DNA from: Lachnospiraceae bacterium
GTDB taxonomy: Bacteria > Bacillota > Clostridia > Lachnospirales > Lachnospiraceae
Direction: 5' to 3'
NCBI GenBank assembly: GCA_024688505.1
Contig: JAILDZ010000015.1
Location: forward strand, 1-46,715
Length of the DNA stretch: 46,715 nucleotides
Shown piece after piece: positions 8,217-17,936 of this stretch (the first letter of the stretch is position 1; each line of letters opens with the position of its first letter). Under the pieces are notes generated by a model. That model saw nothing but the letters and a program-made list of their open reading frames with translations, ran no database searches and was not told where the DNA came from. The position numbers and the translations under genes were made by a program.

Positions 8217-9623
8217 ATGGCAAAGCCTGTAAAAATAACTGAAACAGTCTTAAGAGATGCGCATCAGTCCCTTATAGCCACCAGAATGACTACGGAACAG
8301 ATGCTTCCCATAGTGGATAAAATGGATAAGGTGGGATATAACGCCGTGGAGTGTTGGGGAGGCGCCACCTTCGACGCATGCCTCAGATTCTTAAAGGAGG
8401 ATCCCTGGGTACGTCTTAGAAAGCTGCGTGACGGATTTAAGAACACCAAGCTTCAGATGCTCTTCAGAGGACAGAACATTCTGGGATATAAGCCCTATGC
8501 CGATGATGTGGTGGAATATTTCGTACAGAAATCCATTGCAAACGGAATTGATATCATAAGAATCTTTGACTGCCTTAATGATGTAAGAAACCTGGAAACA
8601 GCAGTGAAGGCATGTAATAAGGAAAAGGGACATGCTCAGGTGGCTCTTTCCTATACTCTGGGAGACGCCTACACTCTGGATTACTGGATGAACACAGCGA
8701 AGAAGATCGAGGAAATGGGAGCAGATTCCATCTGTATCAAGGATATGGCAGGTCTTCTGGTGCCGGTGGAGGCAGAGAAGCTGGTTAAGTCCTTGAAGAG
8801 TGCCACATCACTTCCTATCGAACTTCACACCCACTACACCTCAGGTGTGGCTTCCATGACATACATGAAGGCCGTTGAGGCTGGAGTGGACATTATAGAT
8901 ACAGCTATGTCACCTTTTGCTCTGGGTACATCTCAGCCTGCAACAGAGGTTATGGTGGAAGCCTTCAGAGGCACGGAGTATGATACAGGACTGGATCAGA
9001 ACCTTCTGGCTGAAATTGCTGACTACTTCCGTCCCCAGAGAGAAGCAGCTCTGGAAAGCGGACTTATGAATCCGAAGGTGCTTGGTGTTAACATTAAGAC
9101 TCTTCTTTATCAGGTTCCCGGCGGCATGCTTTCAAACCTGGTATCCCAGCTTAAAGAGCAGGGCAAGGAGGATAAGTTCGAAGAGGTGCTGCAGGAGGTG
9201 CCGAGAGTGCGTAAGGACCTGGGCGAGCCCCCTCTGGTTACACCTTCATCTCAGATAGTGGGAACTCAGGCAGTGTTTAATGTGCTGATGGGTGAAAGAT
9301 ATAAAGTGGCTACACAGGAGACAAAGGACATCCTTCTCGGAAAGTATGGACAGACCGTGAAGCCATTTAATCCCGAAATAGTGGACAAGGTGCTGGGCGA
9401 AGACAAAAAGAACGCCATCACATGCCGTCCCGCAGATCTTTTAGAGCCGCAGCTGAAATCCATTGAAGAGGAAATGAAACAATGGAAACAGCAGGATGAA
9501 GATGTACTTTCATATGCACTCTTCCCGCAGGTGGCTACAGAGTTCTTTAAATACAGAGAAGCTCAGCAGAGTAAGGTGGATCCTTCCGTAGCAGATACTA
9601 AAAACGGAGCATATCCTGTATAA
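8217..9623 (+). CDS. oadA: Oxaloacetate decarboxylase alpha / pyruvate carboxylase carboxyltransferase (5S-type), no fused biotin domain
   Basis: KITETVLRDAHQSLIATRM, ELHTHYTSG, TSQPATE; HMGL-like TIM barrel; 468 aa, ends without a BCCP domain. Confidence 0.93.
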   Translation: MAKPVKITETVLRDAHQSLIATRMTTEQMLPIVDKMDKVGYNAVECWGGATFDACLRFLKEDPWVRLRKLRDGFKNTKLQMLFRGQNILGYKPYADDVVEYFVQKSIANGIDIIRIFDCLNDVRNLETAVKACNKEKGHAQVALSYTLGDAYTLDYWMNTAKKIEEMGADSICIKDMAGLLVPVEAEKLVKSLKSATSLPIELHTHYTSGVASMTYMKAVEAGVDIIDTAMSPFALGTSQPATEVMVEAFRGTEYDTGLDQNLLAEIADYFRPQREAALESGLMNPKVLGVNIKTLLYQVPGGMLSNLVSQLKEQGKEDKFEEVLQEVPRVRKDLGEPPLVTPSSQIVGTQAVFNVLMGERYKVATQETKDILLGKYGQTVKPFNPEIVDKVLGEDKKNAITCRPADLLEPQLKSIEEEMKQWKQQDEDVLSYALFPQVATEFFKYREAQQSKVDPSVADTKNGAYPV

Positions 9624-9638
9624 TCTAAATGCTTATTT

Positions 9639-9675
9639 GAGAGGGCATCCGGCAAACAGGGTGCTCTCTTTATAT
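9639..9675 (+). terminator. Possible terminator after oadA
   Basis: Imperfect stem GAGAG(GG)CATCC...GGGTGCTCTC followed by TTTATAT; bulged. Confidence 0.35.
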
Positions 9676-9724
9676 ATGTGACCGAGGGGAATGATGCTCC
9701 TTTGTCACTTAAAACGAGAGAAAC

Positions 9725-10651
9725 ATGGGTAATACAAACGAATTACTGAACAGAATAAACACAAATTACGGAAAGATGAGTAAGGGCCAGAAGCTCCTTT
9801 CCAATTATATTACGGATTATTACGACAAAGCGGTTTTTCTTACTGCGTCAAAGCTGGGAGAGACTGTGGGAGTCAGCGAATCTACGGTGGTACGCTTTGC
9901 CATGTGCCTGGGTTATAAAGGATATCCCGAATTCCAAAAGGCACTGGAAGAGATGGTGCGAAACAAACTGAACAGCATTCAGCGCATGGAAGTGGCCTAC
10001 GGAAGGGTGGAACAGTCTGAAGTCCTGGAAACCGTGCTGAAGTCTGATATGGAAAAGATAAAGCACACTCTGGAAACTATGGATGAGAAGGTGTTCTCCC
10101 ATGCGGTGGACATGATCCTGGATTCAGAGAAGATATATGTGGTGGGCATCAGATCATGTGCGCCCCTTGCATCATTTCTGGCTTTTTATCTGCATCTGAT
10201 GTTTGATAACGTGGTGCTTCTTAATACCAATAATTCAAGTGAACTCTTTGAGCAAATGATAAGGATAAACGAGAAGGATACCATTATAGGAATCAGCTTC
10301 CCGCGTTATTCCATGCGTACTTTAAAGGCTATGGAGTTTGCTAATAACAGAAATGCAAAGGTCATCACCATCACGGATTCAGTGCATTCGCCCATGAATC
10401 TATATTCATCCTGTAATCTTATAGCGGAATCGGATATGGCGGGCATAGTGGATTCTCTGGTGGCACCACTTTCTGTCATAAATGCCCTTATCATGGCGCT
10501 TTGTATGAAAAAGCAGGATGATGTGGCCACTACACTTGAAGAACTGGAAAATATCTGGGGCGAATATCAGGTGTACGAAAGCGATGAAATGGATCTTGTT
10601 GATGATACTTTAAAGAAGACATATCACAGAAAAGAGAATCCCGATGTATGA
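9725..10651 (+). CDS. MurR/RpiR family transcriptional regulator (HTH + SIS)
   Basis: HTH TASKLGETVGVSESTVVRFAMCLGYKGYPEFQ and SIS domain KIYVVGIRSCAPLASFLAFYL. Confidence 0.93.
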   Translation: MGNTNELLNRINTNYGKMSKGQKLLSNYITDYYDKAVFLTASKLGETVGVSESTVVRFAMCLGYKGYPEFQKALEEMVRNKLNSIQRMEVAYGRVEQSEVLETVLKSDMEKIKHTLETMDEKVFSHAVDMILDSEKIYVVGIRSCAPLASFLAFYLHLMFDNVVLLNTNNSSELFEQMIRINEKDTIIGISFPRYSMRTLKAMEFANNRNAKVITITDSVHSPMNLYSSCNLIAESDMAGIVDSLVAPLSVINALIMALCMKKQDDVATTLEELENIWGEYQVYESDEMDLVDDTLKKTYHRKENPDV

Positions 10652-11900
10652 TGTGCTGGTGGTAGGTGGAGGCGCCGCAGGAATGATGGCAGCAGCTGCT
10701 GCAGCCGAAAAAGGCGCTTCTGTTGCCCTTATAGAAAAGAATGAAAAACTGGGTAAGAAGATATATATCACCGGGAAAGGCAGATGTAATCTCACCAATG
10801 CATCGGATCTGGAAGAATACTTTTCTCAGTACATAGTCTCCAATCCGAAATTCCTGTACAGCGCACTCTATGGCTTTACCAATACAGATATGATGGATTT
10901 CATGGAACGGTACGGTACTCCTGTAAAGACTGAGAGAGGAAACAGGGTTTTTCCGGTTTCGGATCACGCCTCCGATGTCACGAAAGCCATTCATAAATGT
11001 TTGGAAGAAAGAAACGTAAAGATCTTTCTTAATACGGAAGTGAAACGTCTTTTAGTGCAGGATAGTGAAGTGGCAGGTGTATCGGTAAATACTTCTCATG
11101 GCAGTGAAGAAATTAAAGCAAAAAAAGTCATTATTGCCACAGGGGGGCTTTCGTACAGCACCACAGGAAGCACGGGGGACGGATACAGGTTTGCCGCAGA
11201 TCTGGGACATGATGTCACCGAACTTCGGCCGTCTCTGGTGCCGCTTACCGTAAAGGAAGACTACATAAAGAAACTCCAGGGACTTTCACTTAAGAATGTG
11301 ACTCTTTCTTTTTATAAAGAAGATAAAAAGGTGTATTCCGGATTCGGAGAGATGCTTTTTACACATTTTGGCATAAGCGGACCACTGGTCCTCTCGGCAT
11401 CTGCTGTACTTACTAAGAAATACAGAGAACTGAACGGCCTGAAGGGCGAGATAGATCTGAAAAGCGCATTATCTTATGAAGAACTGGATAACAGGCTTTT
11501 AAGAGACTTTAAGGGAAACGAAAACAAAGATTTCTTTAATGTGGCCGGAGGGCTTCTGCCGGGGAAACTAAGGCCGGTGATGGAAGAACTTTTTCCGGAA
11601 GGCAAAGGGAAAAAGGTAAATGAGATCACCAGGGAAGACAGAAGAAGATTTATCGAGCTTCTTAAGCATTTCCCTCTTACCGTCACAGGGAATACAGGCT
11701 TTAAAGAAGCTGTGATCACCCAGGGCGGCGTAAATGTGAAGGAGATAGACCCCTCCACAATGGAATCTAAGAAAATAAAGGGGCTTTATTTCGCAGGCGA
11801 GGTCCTGGATGTGGATGCACTTACGGGCGGATTTAATCTGCAGATAGCTTTTTCCACAGGTGTTCTTTCCGGGATATCAGCCGGGGAAAGCTTAAGATAA
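10644..11900 (+). CDS. HI0933/YhiN-family NAD(P)/FAD-dependent oxidoreductase
   Basis: MYDVLVVGGGAAGMMAAAAAAEKGASVALIEKN...LGKKIYITGKGRCNLTNA; C-terminal GLYFAGEVLDVDALTGGFNLQIAFSTG. Confidence 0.94.
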   Translation: MYDVLVVGGGAAGMMAAAAAAEKGASVALIEKNEKLGKKIYITGKGRCNLTNASDLEEYFSQYIVSNPKFLYSALYGFTNTDMMDFMERYGTPVKTERGNRVFPVSDHASDVTKAIHKCLEERNVKIFLNTEVKRLLVQDSEVAGVSVNTSHGSEEIKAKKVIIATGGLSYSTTGSTGDGYRFAADLGHDVTELRPSLVPLTVKEDYIKKLQGLSLKNVTLSFYKEDKKVYSGFGEMLFTHFGISGPLVLSASAVLTKKYRELNGLKGEIDLKSALSYEELDNRLLRDFKGNENKDFFNVAGGLLPGKLRPVMEELFPEGKGKKVNEITREDRRRFIELLKHFPLTVTGNTGFKEAVITQGGVNVKEIDPSTMESKKIKGLYFAGEVLDVDALTGGFNLQIAFSTGVLSGISAGESLR

Positions 11901-11913
11901 GGAGGTAAATGAG

Positions 11914-12579
11914 ATGAATATAGCAATAGACGGGCCTGCCGGAGCAGGAAAAAGCACTATAGCAAAGACCCTGGCAAAGGATCTGGGATTTGTATACGTG
12001 GACACAGGAGCCATGTACAGAGCCATGGGCATATACTTTATTGATAATGGGATCTCCATTAACGATAAAGATGCGGTGACAGGTTCCCTGAAAAACATTC
12101 TGGTAGAGATACGTTATGAGGACGGCGCCCAGAAAGTGATCCTTAACGGAACTGATGTATCCGCAAGGCTTCGGGATGAAGCTGTGGGAAATGCAGCCAG
12201 TGTCACATCTGCATACCCGGAGGTTCGCACACATCTTATGGACCTGCAAAGAGGGCTTGCAAAAAAGATGGATGTGATCATGGACGGCAGGGATATCGGT
12301 ACCGTGGTGCTTCCGGATGCGGAACTGAAGATATTTCTTACTGCAAGCTCTGATGAGAGAGCAAGGCGAAGATGTAAAGAGCTTGAGGAGAAAGGCGAAA
12401 AGGCAGACTTTGAAAAGATCAAGGCTGACATAGAAGAGAGAGACTACAGGGATTCACACAGAGAAACTGCTCCACTTAAGCAGGCTGAGGATGCTGTGCT
12501 TGTGGATACATCCGATCTGACTATCGATGAAGTGGTAAGCAGATTAAAAGAACTGGCAGGAAAGAAACGCAATGGATAA
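11914..12579 (+). CDS. cmk: Cytidylate kinase
   Basis: MNIAIDGPAGAGKSTIAKTLAKDLGFVYVDTGAMYRAM and MDGRDIGTVVLPDAELKIFLTAS. Confidence 0.96.
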   Translation: MNIAIDGPAGAGKSTIAKTLAKDLGFVYVDTGAMYRAMGIYFIDNGISINDKDAVTGSLKNILVEIRYEDGAQKVILNGTDVSARLRDEAVGNAASVTSAYPEVRTHLMDLQRGLAKKMDVIMDGRDIGTVVLPDAELKIFLTASSDERARRRCKELEEKGEKADFEKIKADIEERDYRDSHRETAPLKQAEDAVLVDTSDLTIDEVVSRLKELAGKKRNG

Positions 12580-13441
12580 AAAGATCATTCTGGCCAAGTC
12601 TGCAGGCTTTTGCTTCGGAGTGCAAAGAGCAGTGGACACGGTGGAAGAAGAACTGAAAAAATCACCGAAGCTCATATATACATACGGGCCCATCATCCAT
12701 AACGAAAATGTGGTGGAGGATCTAAAGGAAAAAGGAGTGCACGTGATGGAAGAGGGAGATGACCTGTCCGCATCCGAGCCCGGAGTGATGGTCATCCGGT
12801 CCCACGGTGTATCAAAAAAGATCATGGATGATCTTTCGAAAAAGGAATATAAAGTGGTGGATGCCACCTGCCCCTTTGTGAAAAAGATACATAATATAGT
12901 AAGCGAGTATTCCGAGAAAGGTTATCACATCCTGATCATAGGTAATGAATCCCATCCCGAAATACAGGGGATCATAGGATGGATACATGGGGATTCTTAT
13001 ACTGTCATCGATTCCGAAGAAGAGGCAGAACAATTTAGTATCGAAAATAATACAAAGATCTGCCTGGTGGCGCAAACCACGTATAATCACAATAAATTTG
13101 AAAATTTAGTTGAAATCATCAAACATAAAGGTTATGATGTATTTGCTGTGAGTACGATCTGTAACGCCACCCATGAGAGACAGGAGGAGGCCGCACAGAT
13201 TGCAGAGCTAGTTGATGTGATGATGGTCATCGGCGGAAGATCCAGTTCCAATTCCCGCAAACTTTATGAGATTTGCAAGGACAAATGCGAAAGGACATTT
13301 TTCGTACAGACGGCTAAAGACATTGATCTATCGGTACTAAAGTCCACTAACACCATAGGGATTACAGCAGGGGCATCGACCCCAAACAATATTATTGAGG
13401 AGGTTCAAAATACATGTCAGAGAGTTTTGAACAATTACTAA
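12572..13441 (+). CDS. ispH: 4-hydroxy-3-methylbut-2-enyl diphosphate reductase
   Basis: AKSAGFCFGVQRAVD, VIRSHGVSKK, DATCPFVKKIH, ITAGASTPNNIIEEV. Confidence 0.96.
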   Translation: MDKKIILAKSAGFCFGVQRAVDTVEEELKKSPKLIYTYGPIIHNENVVEDLKEKGVHVMEEGDDLSASEPGVMVIRSHGVSKKIMDDLSKKEYKVVDATCPFVKKIHNIVSEYSEKGYHILIIGNESHPEIQGIIGWIHGDSYTVIDSEEEAEQFSIENNTKICLVAQTTYNHNKFENLVEIIKHKGYDVFAVSTICNATHERQEEAAQIAELVDVMMVIGGRSSSNSRKLYEICKDKCERTFFVQTAKDIDLSVLKSTNTIGITAGASTPNNIIEEVQNTCQRVLNNY

Positions 13442-14541
13442 ACGAATACGACAAAACAATTCATAGTGGAGAGGTTGTTGAAGGTACTGTTATCAATGTT
13501 AAACCCGACGAAATAGACCTTAATATCGGATACAAGTCAGACGGCATCATTACCAGAAACGAGTATAGTGACGATAATACACTCGACCTTACCACAGTAG
13601 TCAAGATTGGTGACACTATGGAAGCTAAGGTCGTAAAGGTGAACGACGGAGACGGTCAGGTTCTTCTTTCATATAAGAGACTGGCTCAGGAGAAAGGAAA
13701 CGAGAAGATCAAGGATGCATTTGAAACAGGTCAGCCTCTTACAGCTACTGTTACAAAGGCTCTTAACGGAGGTCTTTCCGTAGATGTGGAAGGTTCCAGA
13801 GTGTTCATTCCCGCTTCTCTTATTTCCGATAGCTTCGAAAGAGATCTGGCTAAATACGAAGGCCAGGAGATCACCTTTATTATTACAGAATATAATCCCA
13901 GAAGACGTCGCATCATCGGTGACCGCAAGCAGCTTCTTGTGGCAGAGAAAGAAAAGAACATGGAAGAGTTTCTTTCCAAGATCACCGTTGGTGACGTTAT
14001 TGAAGGTACCGTTAAGAATGTTACAGATTTCGGTGCGTTCGTAGACCTGGGCGGAGTAGACGGACTCCTTCACATCTCCGAGATGTCATGGGGCAGAGTA
14101 GAGAACCCCAAGAAGATCTTCAAGGTAGACGAGAAGGTTCGTGTATTTATTAAAGAGATCAACGGACATAAGATCGCACTTTCCAGAAAGTTCCCGGATG
14201 AGAACCCCTGGAATAATGCTTCTCAGAAATACAGCGTAGGTACAGTAGTGACCGGTAAAGTGGCACGCATGACTGATTTCGGTGCATTTATCGAGCTGGC
14301 ACCCGGCGTTGATGCGCTTCTTCATGTATCTCAGATAAGTAAGGATCATGTTGAGAAGCCTGCTGACCTTCTTAAGGTGGGACAGGAGATCGAAGCTACA
14401 GTTATGGAATTCCGTGAGGAAGATCATAAGATAAGCCTTACAATGAAGGGAAAGGATGAATCCGGCGACAACAGTGATGCAGATGTGGCTGATGTAGACA
14501 TTGAAGCAGTAGCTGCAGAGACCGAAAGCGAAGAAGCTTAA
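13414..14541 (+). CDS. S1 RNA-binding domain protein (ribosomal protein S1-like, about four S1 repeats)
   Basis: Repeats EGTVINVKPDEIDLNIGYKSDGII, GGLSVDVEGSRVFIPAS, EGTVKNVTDFGAFVDLGGVDGLLHISE, TGKVARMTDFGAFIELAPGVDALLHVSQ; RBS GAGGAGG inside ispH. Confidence 0.93.
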   Translation: MSESFEQLLNEYDKTIHSGEVVEGTVINVKPDEIDLNIGYKSDGIITRNEYSDDNTLDLTTVVKIGDTMEAKVVKVNDGDGQVLLSYKRLAQEKGNEKIKDAFETGQPLTATVTKALNGGLSVDVEGSRVFIPASLISDSFERDLAKYEGQEITFIITEYNPRRRRIIGDRKQLLVAEKEKNMEEFLSKITVGDVIEGTVKNVTDFGAFVDLGGVDGLLHISEMSWGRVENPKKIFKVDEKVRVFIKEINGHKIALSRKFPDENPWNNASQKYSVGTVVTGKVARMTDFGAFIELAPGVDALLHVSQISKDHVEKPADLLKVGQEIEATVMEFREEDHKISLTMKGKDESGDNSDADVADVDIEAVAAETESEEA

Positions 14542-14565
14542 TACTTTTCTTAAAAGGGGATTATC

Positions 14566-15372
14566 ATGGCACTGGATAACTATGAGGGGTTCAAAGCGGA
14601 TATACTCCGTAAGACGAAAATAGATCTTAGCGCTTATAAAGAAAAGCAGATGCGCCGCCGCATAGATTCATTAGCGGTGAAGCATAAGTGCAATTCCTAT
14701 GAGGAATATACAAAACTCATGGAGAAGGAGCATGAGGTTTTTGATGAATTCATTAACTTCATGACCATCAATGTTTCCGAGTTTTACAGGAACCCCGAGC
14801 AGTGGGATTATCTGGACAAGGAATTCATTCCCGAGCTTATCAAGCGCTTTGGAAAGAATCTAAAGATCTGGAGTGCAGCATGTTCTACAGGAGACGAGCC
14901 TTATTCACTCGTGATGGCTCTGTCCAGACATCTGCCGTTAAATCAGATCAAGATTATGGCTACAGACCTGGATAACGAAGTTATGAGACAGGCAAAGGTA
15001 GGACTCTATAACGATAAGAGTATCGCCGGTGTACCTGCGGATCTGAAGAAGAAGTACTTCACCCAGGTAGGAAAATCATGGCAGATATCTGATGAGATCA
15101 AGTCCAGAGTAGAATTCAAACAGCATAATCTGCTTAAAGATCCGTACCCCAAGGGCTGTGACATGATAGTATGTCGTAACGTGCTGATATATTTCACTGA
15201 GGAAGCAAAATATGAAGTGTATCAGAAGTTTGAGGAAGCACTTAAAGAACAGGGTATACTCTTTATAGGAAGTACCGAACAGGTTACCGACTATAAGAAG
15301 ATAGGATATAAAAGACGTTATTCCTTCTTCTACCAAAAAGATGCAGAGACAAAGGCCTCTGCTAACAAGTAA
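14566..15372 (+). CDS. cheR: CheR-type protein-glutamate O-methyltransferase
   Basis: NVSEFYRNPEQWDYL, WSAACSTGDEPYSLVMAL, ATDLDNEVMRQAKVGLY, CRNVLIYF. Confidence 0.94.
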   Translation: MALDNYEGFKADILRKTKIDLSAYKEKQMRRRIDSLAVKHKCNSYEEYTKLMEKEHEVFDEFINFMTINVSEFYRNPEQWDYLDKEFIPELIKRFGKNLKIWSAACSTGDEPYSLVMALSRHLPLNQIKIMATDLDNEVMRQAKVGLYNDKSIAGVPADLKKKYFTQVGKSWQISDEIKSRVEFKQHNLLKDPYPKGCDMIVCRNVLIYFTEEAKYEVYQKFEEALKEQGILFIGSTEQVTDYKKIGYKRRYSFFYQKDAETKASANK

Positions 15373-16495
15373 GAGATATAATCAGATTTTCAATATGCAG
15401 TGTCAGAAAGTTTTCTGACACTGTATTTTTTTCATATAGAATGTAAAACTGCTTATCGCAATAGTCTTTTCTGAAACTATGCGCGCCTTCATAAATCTCG
15501 GGATGAGGACATTTTTTTATATCCGGAAGAGGTAAGAAGGATCCGGTCTTTATCGAAAAGCATTCTTCTTTCTTTGCCTTTCTTTTGGATTCTTTTGGCA
15601 CGGAAAGAGACAGGGCTTTCGGCACGATGATATCTTCATCTATCAGATATACATAGTTCTTATAGTCCATATAATAATACTTTAGCGAACCCTGATAGAC
15701 GGTAAGGGCACCTTTCAGCCTATAGCCTGAAAAAATAGTATATATATTCTCGTCTTTTAAACGGACTTCTTTCGGTATGGTCTTATCTGTCTGAAATGAG
15801 AAAAGCAAATGACAGGGATCCTCTTCTTCAAAAGAAGGATCTGATAGAGAAGCGCTGGTCAGACTTTTATATGCCAGTATGTTAAGAACCGGCAGCATAT
15901 TTATCACATCTTCTTCATTATGGAGAAGCAGTAGCTTTTCCTTTTCTTCGGAAGGACAGGTGGCGTAATCCTTATAGACATCGATCAGTTCTCCGCCGCT
16001 GTATTTATCTTCACGATATATTCCAAGGAATCGTTCAATAGTTTTCAGTTTAAGATCCGGAAGACTAAGGACTTTTTTTAGCTTTTTCACTTCTTTATAC
16101 AGGTCCATTGACCTGAATAGCTCTAAATGAGCATACATATGATGTCTGCTGCATCTTTCTGCTATATAAGGCAGATCGAAGGTGTCCCCGTTAAATGTTA
16201 TTATGGTTTTATATGAAGTGAGATACTCAAGAAAAGCGGAAAGCATGGCTTCTTCGTCATCTGGTCTTTCGGAAAAAAACAGAGTGGTTTCTATGAGATC
16301 ATCAGTCTTTGCCATGCAACCTATCAGATATATGGGATATATGCGGCTGCTAAAGCCAAGAGTCTCAATGTCTAAAAAGACTGTATCATTGTCAAATACT
16401 GATTTTTCAAGAGTGTTAAGTTCATGATCCACGGTGTTTTTTATGATTTTCATGTTGAAAAGTTTACATGAAGATATCCGGTCTGTCAAAAGCAT
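15362..16495 (-). CDS. Ribonuclease H-like / YprB-type 3'-5' exonuclease domain protein
   Basis: DTVFLDIETLGFSSRIYPIYLIG...ITFNGDTFDLPYIAERC (DEDD exonuclease motifs). Start placed at MLLTDR, preceded by a GGGGGT RBS. Confidence 0.8.
   Translation of the reverse strand: MLLTDRISSCKLFNMKIIKNTVDHELNTLEKSVFDNDTVFLDIETLGFSSRIYPIYLIGCMAKTDDLIETTLFFSERPDDEEAMLSAFLEYLTSYKTIITFNGDTFDLPYIAERCSRHHMYAHLELFRSMDLYKEVKKLKKVLSLPDLKLKTIERFLGIYREDKYSGGELIDVYKDYATCPSEEKEKLLLLHNEEDVINMLPVLNILAYKSLTSASLSDPSFEEEDPCHLLFSFQTDKTIPKEVRLKDENIYTIFSGYRLKGALTVYQGSLKYYYMDYKNYVYLIDEDIIVPKALSLSVPKESKRKAKKEECFSIKTGSFLPLPDIKKCPHPEIYEGAHSFRKDYCDKQFYILYEKNTVSENFLTLHIENLIISLTC
15398..15432 (+). terminator. Rho-independent terminator of cheR (inside the 3' coding end of the opposing gene)
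   Basis: CAGTGTCAGAAA-gt-TTTCTGACACTG followed by TATTTTTTT. Confidence 0.85.
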
Positions 16496-16559
16496 GAAAC
16501 CCCCCTTAAAGTACTTAAAAATAAACACTTTTATTTAATCATGGCAAAGTAAGTTATGC

Positions 16560-16565
16560 TATAAT
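16560..16565 (+). promoter_or_regulatory. Extended -10 element upstream of rnfC
   Basis: TGCTATAAT (extended -10) about 37 nt upstream of the rnfC start; no good -35. Confidence 0.4.
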
Positions 16566-16601
16566 TTGTAATTGGAAAAATAGATAAAGGAGGGAAGTGT
16601 T

Positions 16602-17921
16602 TTGAGCCTAAAAACATTTAAGGGCGGTGTACATCCGTATGACGGCAAGGATCTTTCCAAAGACAAGCCATCTACAGAGTATAAGCCCAAAGGGGATCTT
16701 GTTTTTCCGCTTTCCCAGCACATTGGGGCACCTGCAAAGGCTATTGTGGCCGTAGGTGATAATGTGCTCCTGGGTCAAAAAATAGCGGAAGCCAATGGTT
16801 TCGTGTCTTCACCCATTTTTGCATCGGTGTCCGGCACTGTGAAAGCCATTGAGCCCCACCGTACGCCTACGGGTGATATGGTGGAATCTATTGTCATTGA
16901 AAACGATGGCAAGTATCTGGATGTAGGTTTCCATGAGACTGAAGATGTCACAAAGCTTTCCAACGAAGAGATCATAGAGAAGATAAAGGAAAGCGGAGTG
17001 GTAGGTCTGGGAGGCGCCGGCTTCCCTACCCATGTTAAGCTTTCGCCCAAGGATCCTGCACAGATAGAGTACATTATCGCAAACTGCGCTGAATGTGAAC
17101 CCTATCTGACCTCTGATTACAGAAGAATGGTGGAGAATCCTGAGATGCTGGTCGAGGGCATGAAGATCATTCTTCAGATGTTCCCAAATGCAAAAGGATA
17201 TTTCGGTATTGAGGATAATAAACCTGACTGCATCGAAAAGCTTTCAGAGCTTACTAAAGATGAGGACAGGCTTATTGTAGTGCCTCTTATGACCAAATAC
17301 CCGCAGGGCGGTGAAAGACAGCTTATAAAGGCTGTGACGGGCAGAGAGATAAACTCAAAAATGCTTCCTGCCGATGCCGGCTGCATAGTGGATAATGTAG
17401 AAACTATCATTGCCATATATAACGCAGTGAAACTGGGACGTCCATTAACCACCGGAATGTTTACCGTGACAGGTGATGCGGTGAAAGAACCTCAGAATTT
17501 CCGTATATGCATAGGCACCAGCTATGAAGAGCTGCTGGAAGCTGCCGGAGGACTTAAATCTCCTGCAAAGAAGATGATATCCGGCGGTCCAATGATGGGA
17601 TTTGCCCTTATGGATACCAATGTTAATTCCACCAAGACATCTTCATCGCTCCTTTGCCTCACCGAAGATGAAGCCTCTAAATATGAAGAGACCGCATGTA
17701 TTAACTGCGGAAGATGCGTAGAGGCTTGTCCTGAAAACCTTATTCCTTCCAGACTGGCTGATTACAGCGCTCACGGACAGACGGAAGTCTTCGAAGAATG
17801 GTACGGAATGGAATGTATCGAATGCGGCAGCTGCTCTTATGGTTGTCCTGCCAGACGTCCTCTGGCCCAGGCTATAAAGACCATGAAGAAGGACATCCTG
17901 GCAGCCCGGAGAAAGAAGTAG
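16602..17921 (+). CDS. rnfC: Electron transport complex RnfC
   Basis: TTG start after AGGAGGG; GLGGAGFPTHVKL, CINCGRCVEACPENLIP, CIECGSCSYGCPARRPL. Confidence 0.96.
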   Translation: MSLKTFKGGVHPYDGKDLSKDKPSTEYKPKGDLVFPLSQHIGAPAKAIVAVGDNVLLGQKIAEANGFVSSPIFASVSGTVKAIEPHRTPTGDMVESIVIENDGKYLDVGFHETEDVTKLSNEEIIEKIKESGVVGLGGAGFPTHVKLSPKDPAQIEYIIANCAECEPYLTSDYRRMVENPEMLVEGMKIILQMFPNAKGYFGIEDNKPDCIEKLSELTKDEDRLIVVPLMTKYPQGGERQLIKAVTGREINSKMLPADAGCIVDNVETIIAIYNAVKLGRPLTTGMFTVTGDAVKEPQNFRICIGTSYEELLEAAGGLKSPAKKMISGGPMMGFALMDTNVNSTKTSSSLLCLTEDEASKYEETACINCGRCVEACPENLIPSRLADYSAHGQTEVFEEWYGMECIECGSCSYGCPARRPLAQAIKTMKKDILAARRKK

Positions 17922-17936
17922 GAGGTGAGACAAAAG

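Noticed and set aside
13396-13425. Programmed -1 frameshift joining ispH to S1
   Set aside because: No X-XXY-YYZ slippery site in the ispH frame; the embedded GAGGAGG at RBS spacing from the S1 ATG is a simpler explanation.
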